Of a DNA stretch of 64,000 bases, positions 35,901 to 55,501 are shown piece by piece. Position numbers and translations under genes: made by a program. The DNA is from Sanderia malayensis (Eukaryota > Cnidaria > Scyphozoa > Semaeostomeae > Pelagiidae): contig RQOL01000658.1 in assembly GCA_013076295.1 (NCBI GenBank), positions 1,488,001 to 1,552,000 on the forward strand, in the 5' to 3' direction. Within the stretch, counting starts at the first letter, position 1; each line of letters begins with the position of its first letter. The notes under the pieces were generated by a model. The model searched no databases. It was not told the DNA's origin and saw nothing but the letters and a program-made list of their open reading frames with translations.

Positions 35901-38900
35901 GAAATAAAACACGTTAAAAACTCAAAAACCTGTTTTCCTTATTTCTAAAATTCAAAAAAGGTAACTCAAAGATGTACATAATTTTTTCGTTAATTCGAAT
36001 CAACTTCTGTTGAGCCTCAATATTCTTAAAACTCTATTATTTTTTGGAGATTTTCAGTCTCATTATTCTTTTCAACATTAATATTTAATTTCCAAAAACG
36101 TCAACAAATGTCTTCAGTTGGTTGCATAAAGCTTGTCTCCACACCTGCTACAGAAATTCAACGAGGTTCGTCTTTAATTTTGCGTTTCAAAAACTAATTC
36201 TTCAAATCATGAGCAGAAAAAAGGACGATTTTAAATAATTCAAAACCATACTTCATTTGATAGAAAAATAATATCACACTGCATGTATGGCAAATTTTTT
36301 AATAAGAAACTTGCATCAGCACCTAATACTAAAAGTTTCCTGGTCGGTTTCTTACTTTCGGGATCTAAATTACCTTAATACTTTGAAGTTGAGGATTTCT
36401 GAGCCGATATTAAACCCAGATCGTCACAAAAACGGCCTGCGCAGATAAAAATATAAAATTGCAATCCTTTTCAAACAAAAATTAACGAAATCCTTTATAT
36501 TTGCTAAGACAATAACACCGTGCACAAACTAAAATTTTTTAAGAATGAAAATTTTACAGTTTCTTGAGCCTAGTACTACAATTTCTTGAGATTTTGGCCA
36601 TCCAGTTCTAGTTTTTTCGAAACCACTTCCTTCTTACGATACAAATAAAAGAAAGGGCTGTCTACAAGAAATTCTGAGCTGGTATTAGAATTTCCAGCAA
36701 AAAAGTATTGTATTGAATAGCGAGGAAGTACACTTTAGACAATTCATAATACAAAATCCCAACTGTTATCTTATAATAGCACAATCAAGATCATGGAGGC
36801 TGAGATTCCTACAACACTACATACACTGTCTGATTTTTCAATATCCATTAACAAGAGAAAGTAGAGTGTACAGATGAAGACAATCCCAGGAACCTTAAAT
36901 ATTTACATAGACACAAACGATTCGTGTGTGGTGTGGACATTTCATAAACCTCGGTATAGAGAGCTGGTATTATTCGCACAAAACTTTCTGAGAACAAATC
37001 AACAACTGCTGTAGGAAGACAAAGTGAGTGGTGAAATGAAGAAACTTTCCACGAATTTTTACAAAAACTGAACTGTCCTCGGGTTAACATTCACTGAAGT
37101 CACCAGCTATTGCATCGAAAAGCTTGCTGGAAAATACCAAACGATACCCTGGGTTCCAGAGGCTCGAAAAATAACATCCAGGGGAAAAAATTAAGAAATA
37201 AAAAAGGAGAGGAGAGAAGAAAAAAGGCTCATTTTTCTTCTCTCCTCTTCCTGAAAATACCAAGTTTCACTGTGGATTTGTTCAACAACCGTCTGTAAAG
37301 GTTTGAACAAAAACAATTTGACCAAAACACAAAAACCTTATCCTAACTACTTATTACCTGCTACATAAAATCGACGAAACATAGAGCTACCAGTTTTGTT
37401 TTGTTTTCACTCGATAAAAATTTGAAAACAGCAACAGATAATAACTATAAAACAAACGAGAATGAACTATATTTGCGAAACATGCATATAAAATCTTAAA
37501 GACTGTATATGCATGTCTATCCCACATTCAGTGCACGACTTAAAATTACGATAAAACTCACTTCTTGAGTCGGCCTGGTTTCGTTCTTTTATCTAGGCCA
37601 GTTGAAAATAACATGCCTAAACAGTTTGGATAGGACAGTGACAGTGATGCCTTTGTGCAGCATAGCTACGTAGCTTTAAGAGGCACGTCATGTATTCTTA
37701 AAAACTCTTGAATACTGGGGATTTATATGTTTATCTGTTCTCCTGGGAATTTTGCAACCTGCTCAATTAGGTTGCTTTGCATGTCGAGGCGCCATGAGTG
37801 GACACGCATAGGAATCGCAAAGCTGAGATGAGATGAGAAGCAAAGTAAGTAAAGAGCACCGAAGCCGAAATCGCAGCTACACGTGTGTAGTGAGAAGAAA
37901 TCTGCCGCACAAAAAGCAGGCTTTACTTTACTTGCTACTTATTGTCGACAATATTGGTCGCTTTACAAAGGTGGGCGCTGTAATAGAGATTGCTTTTGCA
38001 AAAAGATGGGCGTGAAAAAATTTTCAAATAAAAATACCCGTCCGTTGTTAAATGCACTTTGTCCCACTGTAGCTATAAACTAACTGAAACAAACAATCTA
38101 TCGTTTACAATAATTTATAATGATAGTGGCGGCAGGGAAATATGCAGGTGACTGCAAGTTGGCCCGAATAAATATACGAGAAATTAAAAAGTATAACAAC
38201 TACAGCCATATCCCACTCTACTTATGGGACCAGTGTATTGTTGGGCTTCGCAATGAGTGGTCGGCCTGTGGGATCATAAAAACGTTTGAATCATGCAGGT
38301 TTGTTCAGGGATCAGTTATGCAGAGTTGAGTGTTTTCGTTTTCATATGTAGAGTTGAGTTTTGTTACAAAAACGGTATTTCACTGCAGACAGATATACGG
38401 TCTAAGGTCTAGCCAGCCAGCAAGCATACCCAGTAACTTAACCACTAACATACCCACTAACATACCCAGCTAAATAACGTTTTAATTCGAAAAAAGCGGT
38501 CTTTTCCAGATAACAACATAGAGTCGAGTGCCGCTATCTCAAACTCTCACGGGAAATGACAATATGCTCGAATCCAGGCTATGTAAATTCATCCAAATAG
38601 AAAACGAGGGAAAATGGAAATCTGTTCGAGATTCAACTGTACATTAAAATATTGACGATACACGTCACCGTATCACGGTGGAAAATGCATTATTAATCAC
38701 ATGAAGAAGAATGTCCAGCATACAAAATAATCGCTTGAACAACATTCCTTTAGAAATATTTTTGTTTGAAGTTCAGCCCATGCAAACATCTTAAAGATTT
38801 TAGTTTGTTCAAATAACTAAGCTTGAAACTGCTTAGCTACCACTCGGGCTTCAATGATGTACTTTAAATCATCGAATAATCCCCAACGTGTGCATGGAAT

Positions 38901-41606
38901 GTAAGTGAACATGAAAATCTAACTATGTTTTGTGTTAAAATGACCCAACCACTAAATCATCATCATATTCCTAGCAGCAAATGCTGTACAAGTTGTTGTT
39001 GTTGTTACTGATGTATGACGTCAGGACAAGGAGTGACGGGGGCCAGGTCACCACATTGGGTTGGAAGAATATCAGATAACAAATAGCCAAGAGATAAAAA
39101 TATACCTATTTATGAATGAAAGAGTAAACATCTTCAATCGTTATTTTCCTTTTCCAAACCCAGAATACAGCAGTAAGTTTTCATAGACGCTTTCAATGCG
39201 ATCCAGACTAATACAATCTTCTCTAAGCAAATGTTAGCAAAATTCTTGATATTCGCCGCGGCAACGCAGTGCACAAAGTCAATAAACTCTTTTAGAAGAA
39301 TAGAAATTGTGCAGCTTTTTAGATATTCTTAAGCTCAGCAGTACTATTAAAGTTTCTTAATTTTCTTACCATTTCTAGTCTTTTTTAAACTGCACGCAAA
39401 TCATTCATTAGTCTCTGTGATAATTATCGCGAAAAACATCTGTTTTATCAATGAATTTTCTTTTCTTGCTTTTGCAGCTTTTTCACGTAAGAATTTCCAA
39501 AGCTTCAAAAGGTACCTACATTTTTCATTTTAATTAGTAGGATTCGCGTGTTCACAATAGCAAAGAGCGATTTTTCTAGCTCGGAGAGGCCTAGGCAATA
39601 TATATCGGACTCCCATTAAATTTAAATTTACAACAGGTGTCGTAAAAATCACAATTTATGGCCCTAAAAACATCAAAATGTCAAAAAATAAGTTCAATTT
39701 TCAAATTCAGCGGCCCATAATTGTACTTCCACCTGCAAAAGCGCTCCCATTAAAGAAGTAATTATTATAATCAAAACTGAGCTCCATGAGGCTCTGGATT
39801 ATTTTTTTTTTTTTAATTTTTTAATAAGGCTCTGGATTATTGAATGAATTTTTCAAAATGATATAATTTTAAATTGCTATTTCGCTTGCTTTTTTATTTA
39901 TATTGAAACATGGAATAATAATAATGCTGATAATAACAAATGTAAACTTTGGATAACATAACGCAATGGAGCTAACTTTTTCCCACCTTAATTACCGTAA
40001 GGCTCTATTAGGCCTTCCCAAAACTTCAAAATGGTAACTGCCAAAACTTTTACAGCATCTCAATATTATCATTCAATGAAGGTTGTGCAAAAGCCTTCTA
40101 GTTGTGATGAATTTTAAATGAAAATATCCTTGCAGGCAATTGTGAATTTAAAGGCTGGTTATTGAACAGTAAAACAATTACTTAGACAGAAAATAGTAGA
40201 ATGCTGAAATAAACAAAAAGATAGACATACATTTCCTCAGAAAGATAACTGTTCTTCGATTTCAAGAAACCATCACTATCAAAACTGTTGCTTTTAAAGA
40301 ACCTTCCTTTTCCTTTTTTCTTCAATCTAAAAAAATAGAGATATGAAAAATGAGGATAGTCAGCAGGCAGCTGCAAAATAATGAAAAAAATGTGCTCAAT
40401 ATAATCATTCTAAAAAGTAATTTCTCTGCTATTCAGAATCCCACATGTCTGGAACAAAATAAAACTGAAAATGTCATGAATAGCTCAAATTACTGGACTT
40501 AAACCTGCTTTCTGAGCTGTTAACTCAGAAACAGAGAAAAATCAATAAATATAAAATGATGTTGTTTCCGATTTGACTTACCAATTTTAAGACAAGGTTT
40601 TGCTTTATTGTTTTTGAATTCGCTTAGACACAAAAAAACAGGTATGAAGTTGACTCTCAATAACAAGGTCTTCATTTTACACCATTGTCTGAAAATGCAG
40701 ACAGTACCATCCCTTTACAGGTACTGCTGTGTGGTTTATTTACAACCTGACTTTGAGGATCTCTTCTTTCAAGTTTTTTTCTTACAATGCCATTCTCTTA
40801 CATGCATAAATTTGGTTTGACTATAGATAAATGTCTTATGCATAATTAAACATGTTCAAAAATCAAGCTGAATTTATGTGTCAATCTTGTTGCATAACGG
40901 TTGAAAATCATTATTCATTCGTTCATTTCAGGTCGTGGCATCACTCTGGAAAGTCATGACAACAAAATACCACGAATAACACATTATTATATTTTTGTAA
41001 AATTTATATTGGTATCACATAGTATAAATTCCTTCGTCAACCAAGGCCACCGTTATATTTTAGTTTTTTCACAAAGGATAATAAACTCAAAAACGTAATT
41101 GTTAATTTTTTTCAAGATATGAATATTTTCCATAAGCTTCTCAAAACCATCAAAATTATTTAAATTGTTCAAGAAATGTAACTACAATGATAAAATTTCG
41201 AAAAATGTTAACGATTCGTCGTGGACTTTTAAAGTATTTGAAGCTTAATCTACCTAGGTACCTACTCTAGTCTATTTTTGCTAACACATAAAGTAAAAAA
41301 TTTTCGATGCGTAGGCCCACAATAAAAATAAATATTTAAGGACATCACAGAGCTGAGTTGTCAAAATCAGTTTCTAACTTCATGCCCTGCTTTTTACCTA
41401 TCTAAGTAATATTCTGGCCTATTCAAATAATTTTTCTTCAAACATTACTCTTGGCATATTCAAATAAACAATCGAAATCATGATGGCCTAACAACAGGAC
41501 TTTGTTTTTTTTTTATTTTTAAAAACAAAAGACTTGCAGTATGTTCTCACCTTAGCTTTGTTTCCGATGGCAAGGAGTTACATCTATCCTGATGTTCACT
41601 GTTCAT
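20959..41606 (-). CDS. ANKFN1: ANKFN1 / Wide-awake (ankyrin repeat, fibronectin III and RA-like domains)
   Basis: Twenty-seven coding exons (low-high): 41551-41606, 40231-40326, 35420-35562, 34262-34402, 33842-33920, 30523-30717, 29463-29510, 29327-29376, 29102-29155, 28871-28949, 28367-28470, 28071-28180, 27881-27959, 27508-27621, 26073-26170, 25321-25411, 25104-25217, 24859-25006, 24382-24523, 24102-24215, 23791-23886, 23491-23610, 23265-23308, 22964-23086, 22720-22759, 22340-22438, 20959-21846; about 1154 aa. In flies Wide-awake links the clock to GABA-A receptor control and sleep; in vertebrates ANKFN1 is linked to vestibular and asymmetric-division roles. The order is a Ser/Pro-rich basic N terminus (SPTGSPVLSPKSPQYSP), two ankyrin-like units (LFDAIQRQDIAELRKIL, TPLDMALLKGEAEMAQLLL), a helix (ESERQLREWEWRL), FN3 (DAPSECPVV to GNMKGFGP), conserved blocks (RGIYLASLLYN, GVQDLGFLYH, GLYLGYLKLR), then an RA-like C terminus (EIYVNRDTTVQDIIIRATQS). 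Phase is consistent throughout. The junctions at 33920 and 30523 were chosen by frame among adjacent sites. Confidence 0.9.
21917..22165. repeat. 42-bp tandem repeat, about six copies, ANKFN1 last intron
   Basis: Units of the form GTATGTAATGTAGCCTATAC then CAAGGTAGTCTGTACCGAG recur with 42-bp spacing. Because 42 is divisible by three, an open frame runs across them on the plus strand (VAYTKVV-like), but nothing else supports coding. Confidence 0.85.
22175..22206. repeat. Interstitial telomeric-type array (TTAGGG)5
   Basis: Five uninterrupted TTAGGG units directly follow the 42-bp tandem repeat, with only nine bases between them. Confidence 0.9.
22490..22625. repeat. Remnant of an AAGCCCTC-type MITE (family C)
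   Basis: TTGAATTAAGCCCTCTTG and the later ATGATGAAATTGTGATTG match 56141-56200 (TTGAATTAAGCTCCTCTTG, AATGAAATTGTGATTGG). Similar words appear near 8925, 20210 and 46770, so it is a dispersed family. Confidence 0.6.
23310..23470. repeat. AT-rich tetranucleotide microsatellite (AAAT/AATG)n
   Basis: Degenerate runs of AATAAATAAATGAATG fill most of the intron between ANKFN1 exons 23265-23308 and 23491-23610. Confidence 0.8.
25436..25835. repeat. About 400-bp (ACT)n trinucleotide tract in an ANKFN1 intron
   Basis: Nearly continuous ACT triplets with interspersed ATT, AGT and GCT variants lie between the two halves of the FN3 domain. In translation it gives poly-Leu (+) and poly-Val (-) frames up to 166 codons, which are artefacts of the repeat. 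The interruptions suggest age rather than recent expansion. Confidence 0.95.
28247..28355. repeat. About 29-bp tandem repeat, four copies
   Basis: GGAATCCGGATTAATGATTA recurs four times with small changes in the intron between ANKFN1 exons 28071-28180 and 28367-28470, ending only 12 bases before the donor of the latter exon. Confidence 0.85.
29511..30522. other. ANKFN1 intron of about 1 kb; no exon found
   Basis: A 121-codon plus-strand frame (29612-29977) opens at GTG, with the first ATG at 29708 (MAGKEHLTKF...). It has no splice support and no family resemblance. On the minus strand the same stretch is GC-richer than its surroundings and could hold an alternative ANKFN1 promoter, but I see no motif that decides it. 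Confidence 0.35.
30846..31047. repeat. Tigger/pogo-like MITE (copy 2), ANKFN1 intron
   Basis: The best match to 405-612 over its whole length, sharing GAACTCGTGTAA, CCAAGGATCAC, AATTxGAACTTTTTGTAATT and CCCCAGGGTG. It ends CAGAGTTGACTGTAGTTT. Confidence 0.75.
31048..33841. other. ANKFN1 intron, repeat-bearing
   Basis: It holds a family B MITE (32502-32653) and a small perfect palindrome (GTCATAAGAG/CTCTTATGAC, 31411-31434). I see no further exon on either strand that fits the ANKFN1 frame. Confidence 0.5.
32502..32653. repeat. MITE family B, intact copy
   Basis: It begins TATAGTAAAAACCCGCATAT and ends ATGGGGGTTTGTACTGTA, terminal inverted repeats of about 25 bp. The interior has CAAAACAATAG and a nested CCTATTGTC..GACAATAGG-type dyad, as in the copies at 44195 and 7715. 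Confidence 0.85.
34440..34662. repeat. Tandem duplication of about 110 bp, containing MITE B ends
   Basis: GTGTTGGTGCA, GAAATACAATAA, CGTATAAGAGC and AAAGTAAATTGAA occur in the same order twice. AGAACCCGCGTATAAG is a fragment of the family B terminus. Confidence 0.75.
35563..40230. other. Long ANKFN1 intron (4.7 kb), no exon seen
   Basis: AT-rich. It includes the 35713 hairpin and a family D fragment near 38515-38600 (CGCTATCTCAAAC). Short plus-strand frames near 37833-38329 and a minus frame at 37090-36848 lack splice or family support. Confidence 0.5.
35713..35771. repeat. Perfect-like hairpin, 26-bp arms
   Basis: ACAAAAGTGG..AAATGTTTGC is mirrored by GCAAACATTT..CCACTTTTGT around a 7-base loop (TTAAACT), with one or two mismatches. 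The size suits a MITE core or a miRNA-like foldback; nothing decides between them. Confidence 0.8.
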
Positions 41607-42150
41607 TTCAGAATTAAAGAAACATAGTACTTATTATTCGGCTTTTAATCGTTTTCAAATTCATTGTAAAATTACTGTTCGTTCCTTCGCCGCAAGAACC
41701 AGACGAACGACTACTGCGATGGATGATGGATGACGGACGGACAGCTTTTCATTCAATTCAAGCAAACAAAGTCCTTGACAAAATTACCGCGCGGAAATAA
41801 AAATAACCTGCCGCGGCTGCCGCATGTGGTATTCGCGCGATACAAGAAAAGACAAATAAATAAAATAAATATAACTACAACGAAGCAATAAGCTTGATAC
41901 ATAACAACATATGATAAAAATCACATATTTTATTCATGTTTCAAAAGAGTCGATGAATATCTTACCGTGTAGCAGGCATTGTTGGGCTAATCCACTCCGA
42001 TGTAAACGTTTATCTCTGAACTTTTAAAATTCGCTCAAACGTACTTAACACAACTATCAAAAGAGAATCAGATGCTTTTTGTGTTTTAATAATAGCGCAC
42101 AGATACCTGCAACAATAATAAAATATCGTTGATTGTATTGTTAGTCTGTT
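41607..42150 (-). promoter_or_regulatory. ANKFN1: ANKFN1 5' leader and probable promoter region
   Basis: Upstream of the ATG at 41606 the sequence becomes locally GC- and CpG-rich (about 41685-41845, with GCCGCAAGAAC, CCGCGCGG and CCGCGGCTGCCGC). It is the only such patch within several kilobases. The exact transcription start is not visible. Confidence 0.4.
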
Positions 42151-42673
42151 CTGTTGTGCTTTGCTGTCCAATGTGAGATACCAGTTGCCTTGCCTTATGA
42201 ATTACAACATAATTACAACTTGCTGCGCCAGACATCTTTTCCTTCCTGTAATGTCATCGAGTTGGTCAAGGATAATGAAATCAGTTTGAGTGATGAACAT
42301 CAAACAAACGGAAAAATATGGCATTGTTTCAAGTGTTGATTTACTGTCACAGCAAACCCGATGCTCGAGACTTGGGTGTGTCATGCGCAAAACAAGCTGG
42401 TCAAAGAGTTGGAGGACAAGAGGGGGAGGGACAAGGAGAAAAGATAATAAACATATGTTTCGATATTTTCAATTTTCATTTAAAGGCCCGTGAAAATATT
42501 TCATCATCTGATATTGATTTCCTCAGATCGTGAAACTTTCTTCCTGAGAAAAACGACGAAAAAGAAAATAAATGAGCTCTGTCGGCATACTAATCTCAGT
42601 CTGACATGCAAGGACTGTCATGAGATGCAAGGAAAGCAGGCGCTATGCACCTACCTACCATATGTACCAAGTG

Positions 42674-43240
42674 TCAAGTGTGTGGGCCTTTGACGAGGTG
42701 AAGATAGTGATCTTCAACAAAAGTGGGGTCGTTCTTCTCCAACAAACATTTGATCTGAGTGGAAGAGCGCTCTTTAATTAAAGTTAACACGTGATATTTG
42801 ACAGATATGCCGATTAAAATATCAGACTGAGTTGATTTAAGATTTTTTAATCCTTTTCCATGATTCTTTTCAAATATTTGTAGAATATCTTTAGTCTTAT
42901 TACACGGCATTTAAAATACATTCCTACGATGTTGAGGAAGCACTTTTCTTCACTGTTTTATCTATCTTATATAAGATGTCGCGCGACAGAAGATCGAGTT
43001 TAACTGAAAGGAGTTTTCAAGAGATTCCGTTGTTAAAATTTCCTCTGCTGACCGCACGTGAGGTTGCTTTGTATTCTCATATTGCCATCCTTGCATCACA
43101 TCCTTGCACTCATCAACCGCAATGCTGTGACTGCAGTACGTGGGATGTGATTGCTTATGGTGAATAAAAGAAATACAACGAGAAGTATCATCTAGATGGG
43201 GCTGGGTCCCGTAAAATGCTGTTGGTGAAAAATTTAACAC
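42674..43240 (-). pseudogene. Degenerate coding remnant with a SWIM-like Cys/His motif
   Basis: Two minus-strand segments in the same frame, 43240-42962 and 42910-42674, are separated by stop codons. The first contains PTYCSHSIAVDECKDVM, where CSH followed by hydrophobics resembles the end of SWIM zinc fingers found in large multicopy invertebrate families. The second (LLEKNDPTFVEDHYLHLVKG) has coding-like composition. Without an intact frame or splice sites it looks like an eroded gene or transposon-borne ORF. The family name is a guess. Confidence 0.25.
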
Positions 43241-43497
43241 TTTACAAACCTCAACTCAACAAAACTGCTTCAAAAACAAGTTGAGTCAGGCTACCCGAAA
43301 CACGTCAATGTAGCAGATAAAACAACCCACGCATAAAATATGTGAAATATGAACGCAAAAACTGGTAAAAAACATCATTTCCACAAAAGCAGCAGAAATC
43401 TGTCCCTTCTAGCATTGATTACTCTACACCTGATGCACAATATAGAAAAATTTATATATATTTAAATCACTAACCTATAAATCTACGAGTTTAAAGT

Positions 43498-50100
<6,603 letters not shown>

Positions 50101-50549
50101 TTGGACATTCAGCAGAAGTTCAAAGACGAGAAAACAACCCAAACCCACCAGACCAGAGCACAGACAAGGCGGAACGAACCACAGGTCAAGGGGGCTCGAG
50201 CCTCCTTTCTCCTCACGTGATGCACACAGTGCCACGAATATTGTGGCCCCCTGTAGCTCGAGCCTCAATGGGAGCGATAGAAATAAATTTGATTTAAAAA
50301 ATGTTCGAGTTATCGAGGATTAGAAAGAACTAGCAAGGCTTTCAAGGGGGATATAAATTTGTTCGTGTTATCGGCATTTCAATGCGTTTGTGATACGCTG
50401 TCTGTGTATCTGTCCCAAAGGCAGGCGTTTTGTAAGAGATGACGTCAAAAATTAAACTGTTCCACTACAAACTACAAATTAATGTTATAAATAAATTTAG
50501 TAACAAGCATTCTCTTTATATTATGTATTTTTAAAATTTTACATTTTTA
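50101..50549. other. Short intergenic space, WDR13 5' end to HMG-like gene 3' end
   Basis: About 450 bases hold the WDR13 leader/promoter and the 3'UTR of the upstream gene. A candidate AATAAA for the upstream gene on the minus strand is TTTATT at 50491-50496. No coding sequence is seen. Confidence 0.4.
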
Positions 50550-51149
50550 TCAGATAAAGATATCTTCATGTAACTGAAAATATGAGCTGTCACTTTCCAC
50601 GTTGTTGCCTTCATCGTGATCTTCTTCAGCGGTGCTAACAAATTACGATGGAAATAAAATTTAACTTATGCATAAAAACGGATAAGCTTCGAAGCAAAAG
50701 TAAAACAAACAATTTGCCTACCAATCTTCAGCAAACAGTTGACACAAATAGTCAGTATTTGTCAAATTTTTCACAAATTCCTGAGATGGACTCCTGGGTG
50801 CTTTTGAGCTTGAGCAAACTTTTGTTGTGCATTTTTTCTCCAAGGAGTCATCTGCTTCGACATGAAATAACAAGCAAATAAAAGCTCAGAGATTAAAAAG
50901 TAAAATTATGCAAAATAAAAATCATTTGTGGTTACCATTTTCTCTTTGAAGTACACAAGGCTTTGTTCTATGGTGACCTTGAATATGAATTTTTTTCCAA
51001 AGTGTTTTCACTTTCCATTGAACTTGTTGCTTCGTCAAAAATGGATATTGTTGGCGTATTTTTACTTGATTTCTTTCACAAAACGCCTTGAAAGTCTCCT
51101 TGGAAAGACTAAGCCCTGTGTTAACTCTATTCCTATGCTTAAAAGACAT
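50550..51149 (-). CDS. Small unidentified protein with an HMG-box-like N terminus
   Basis: Three exons, 51149-50936, 50854-50722 and 50634-50550, join in phase to 143 aa. Residues about 14-53 (LSKETFKAFCERNQVKIRQQ, YPFLTKQQVQWKVKTLWKKI) have the spacing of an HMG box: a helix with F..F, a Tyr-Pro turn, and a closing Leu-Trp. A basic stretch (HHRTKPCVLQRE) follows. The second half is Ser/Lys-rich with a conserved-looking SPSQEFVKNLTNTDYLCQLF, then a strongly acidic C terminus (EEDHDEGNNVESD). A basic DNA-binding-like half and an acidic tail would suit a small chromatin protein. I do not recognise the gene. Splice sites are good, and the acceptor at 50854 was chosen because it alone keeps frame. 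Confidence 0.65.
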
Positions 51150-52964
51150 TGTGGCAAATACACAAAAACCAGCAAATATATATCGTCGATTTTTAACTTC
51201 TACATTTTTCACTTCATATTATTTGGAATAGCAAGAAAAAAAGAATAATGACGCAAGCCATTAAATAAAACCCCGCCAAAGTCAATCACGTGCTTTTAAA
51301 ATGGTGGGGTAAGGTTTGAAAACAAGCCTTTAGCTAGTTTTTTATATGGGGGCCGCCCCTCCCAATAATTTTCAAAATATAACTAATTCTTATTCTTGAT
51401 AACCCAAGACTTTTTCAGAAACTCACAAAACAATCTTTTCCTGTTTCCTGTAGTCATTGTGTAGTGGTCAGAGACGTAGCCTGAAATTCTAAAGACATCA
51501 ACCGTGTGTGTATTTTATTACGATATGGATGAAACACTAAACCATTACATAACTTAATAAACTTTGTTTCATAAAACAAATAAACCCAAGTCATGATCCC
51601 TCTGGTCTTTGAACAAGAGATTCACATGGTTGTGCTCCTATTTCATTGTTTTTCAAGGCTTATCTACATAGCTTAAAAAAATCTTTTTCATGAACATCGC
51701 TCTGCTTGGTTAAGACTTTTCAAAAGATGCTTTAATCCGTGAAAACAAAATATTCGGTAGTCACAAAACATAATTTTGTAATACTCTTGATGTATATTGT
51801 ATTAGCTATTACTTTTAATATAAGAGTAAAACTTTTTGAGATTGTGTGTGATATATGGACATAAACAACAAAAACCTAGCTCTCTGATTTTCTGCTTGTT
51901 TTTCAAAGGAAAGACTTCTCTCCTAATCAATGGCGATATTTGATAAAATATATTCGCCAAAATGGGCACCGTATATAGTGGCTTTTAACAAATATAGGTG
52001 TGGCTCAAATTTTAATATGAAATTAATTGGGTGTGGTTACAGCCACAGGGCCACCGTTATCCACCCCTCAGATTTTGAGCTGGATCCGCTCTTGCAACTT
52101 GTAAAAGGTCAGCATGCAATGCAAAAGCCATTGTATGTACAAAGCACAACCATTCAGCATAAAAAAGTCCAAAGAATTTATTGAAACTATTATGAAAATC
52201 AACATTTTAATTTCCTCAAGATAGAGAAATTATGTAGAAATCTCTAATTACTGTTTCACATTTCAATTTGATAATAAATAATCTTAATGTTTACAGAAAT
52301 TTAAAAGATTAACAACAAATCTCGTCACTGTAACTCAAAATTTTTAATCTAATGTGTATATACTGATTAAACTTCACTCAAATTCATATATAATGAAACA
52401 TTATAATATGAATTAATATGCAATAAAATCTTATTAATTTCTAATATATTTAAGCAAATCAGATGGGGTAATAAGTGTCTTGAGTGAAGAAGGAATTATT
52501 AGGGAATGAAATTCATTTGAGACTGAGGAAAAACTTCCTCAGCAAAATGCTTTGCAAATTATTTGGAAATAATTTTCAGTTAATATTATACCTAGAAGCT
52601 TAACTACAACATGAGAATGATGGTCATAGATAATGCAACAAGCACTACTGTGATAACATACAATCTTTTGTCTCAAAATTCAAGATTTATCCGATTAAGA
52701 AATCAGTTTCTTTTCGTAATACTGTAGTGCACACCCAGTAAACTTGCGAATAGTTCTTTGGGTACATAAATGATTGTCCATATTTTTGGAACCAGAAGTT
52801 CTTGTTAATACATTCAGGGCATCCCAGGTCCAGTATTTGGTTGTTTTGACCTGGCTCATATTATTTTTGCCCATTTTATCATCTTTTATTGTTATACACC
52901 AGAATAATGTACAATGGGGAATGTTCTTTAATAGAGAAAGTTCTCATTGCAATTGTAGAAAAAT
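51150..52964. other. Intergenic, repeat-derived, with possible UBALD 3' exon
   Basis: No independent gene is supported. The plus-strand 84-codon frame at 51930-52184 lies in sequence that looks repeat-derived (CCACCCCTCAGATTTTGAGC). If UBALD splices at 52981, possible terminal exons are about 52904-52719 or 52538-52440 on the minus strand. Neither shows clear similarity to UBALD C termini. Confidence 0.35.

Positions 52965-55501
<2,537 letters not shown>

Noticed and set aside
42976..43167. 63-codon plus-strand ORF starting MSRDRRSSLTERS
   Set aside because: Antisense to the more coding-like minus frame; no splice or family support.
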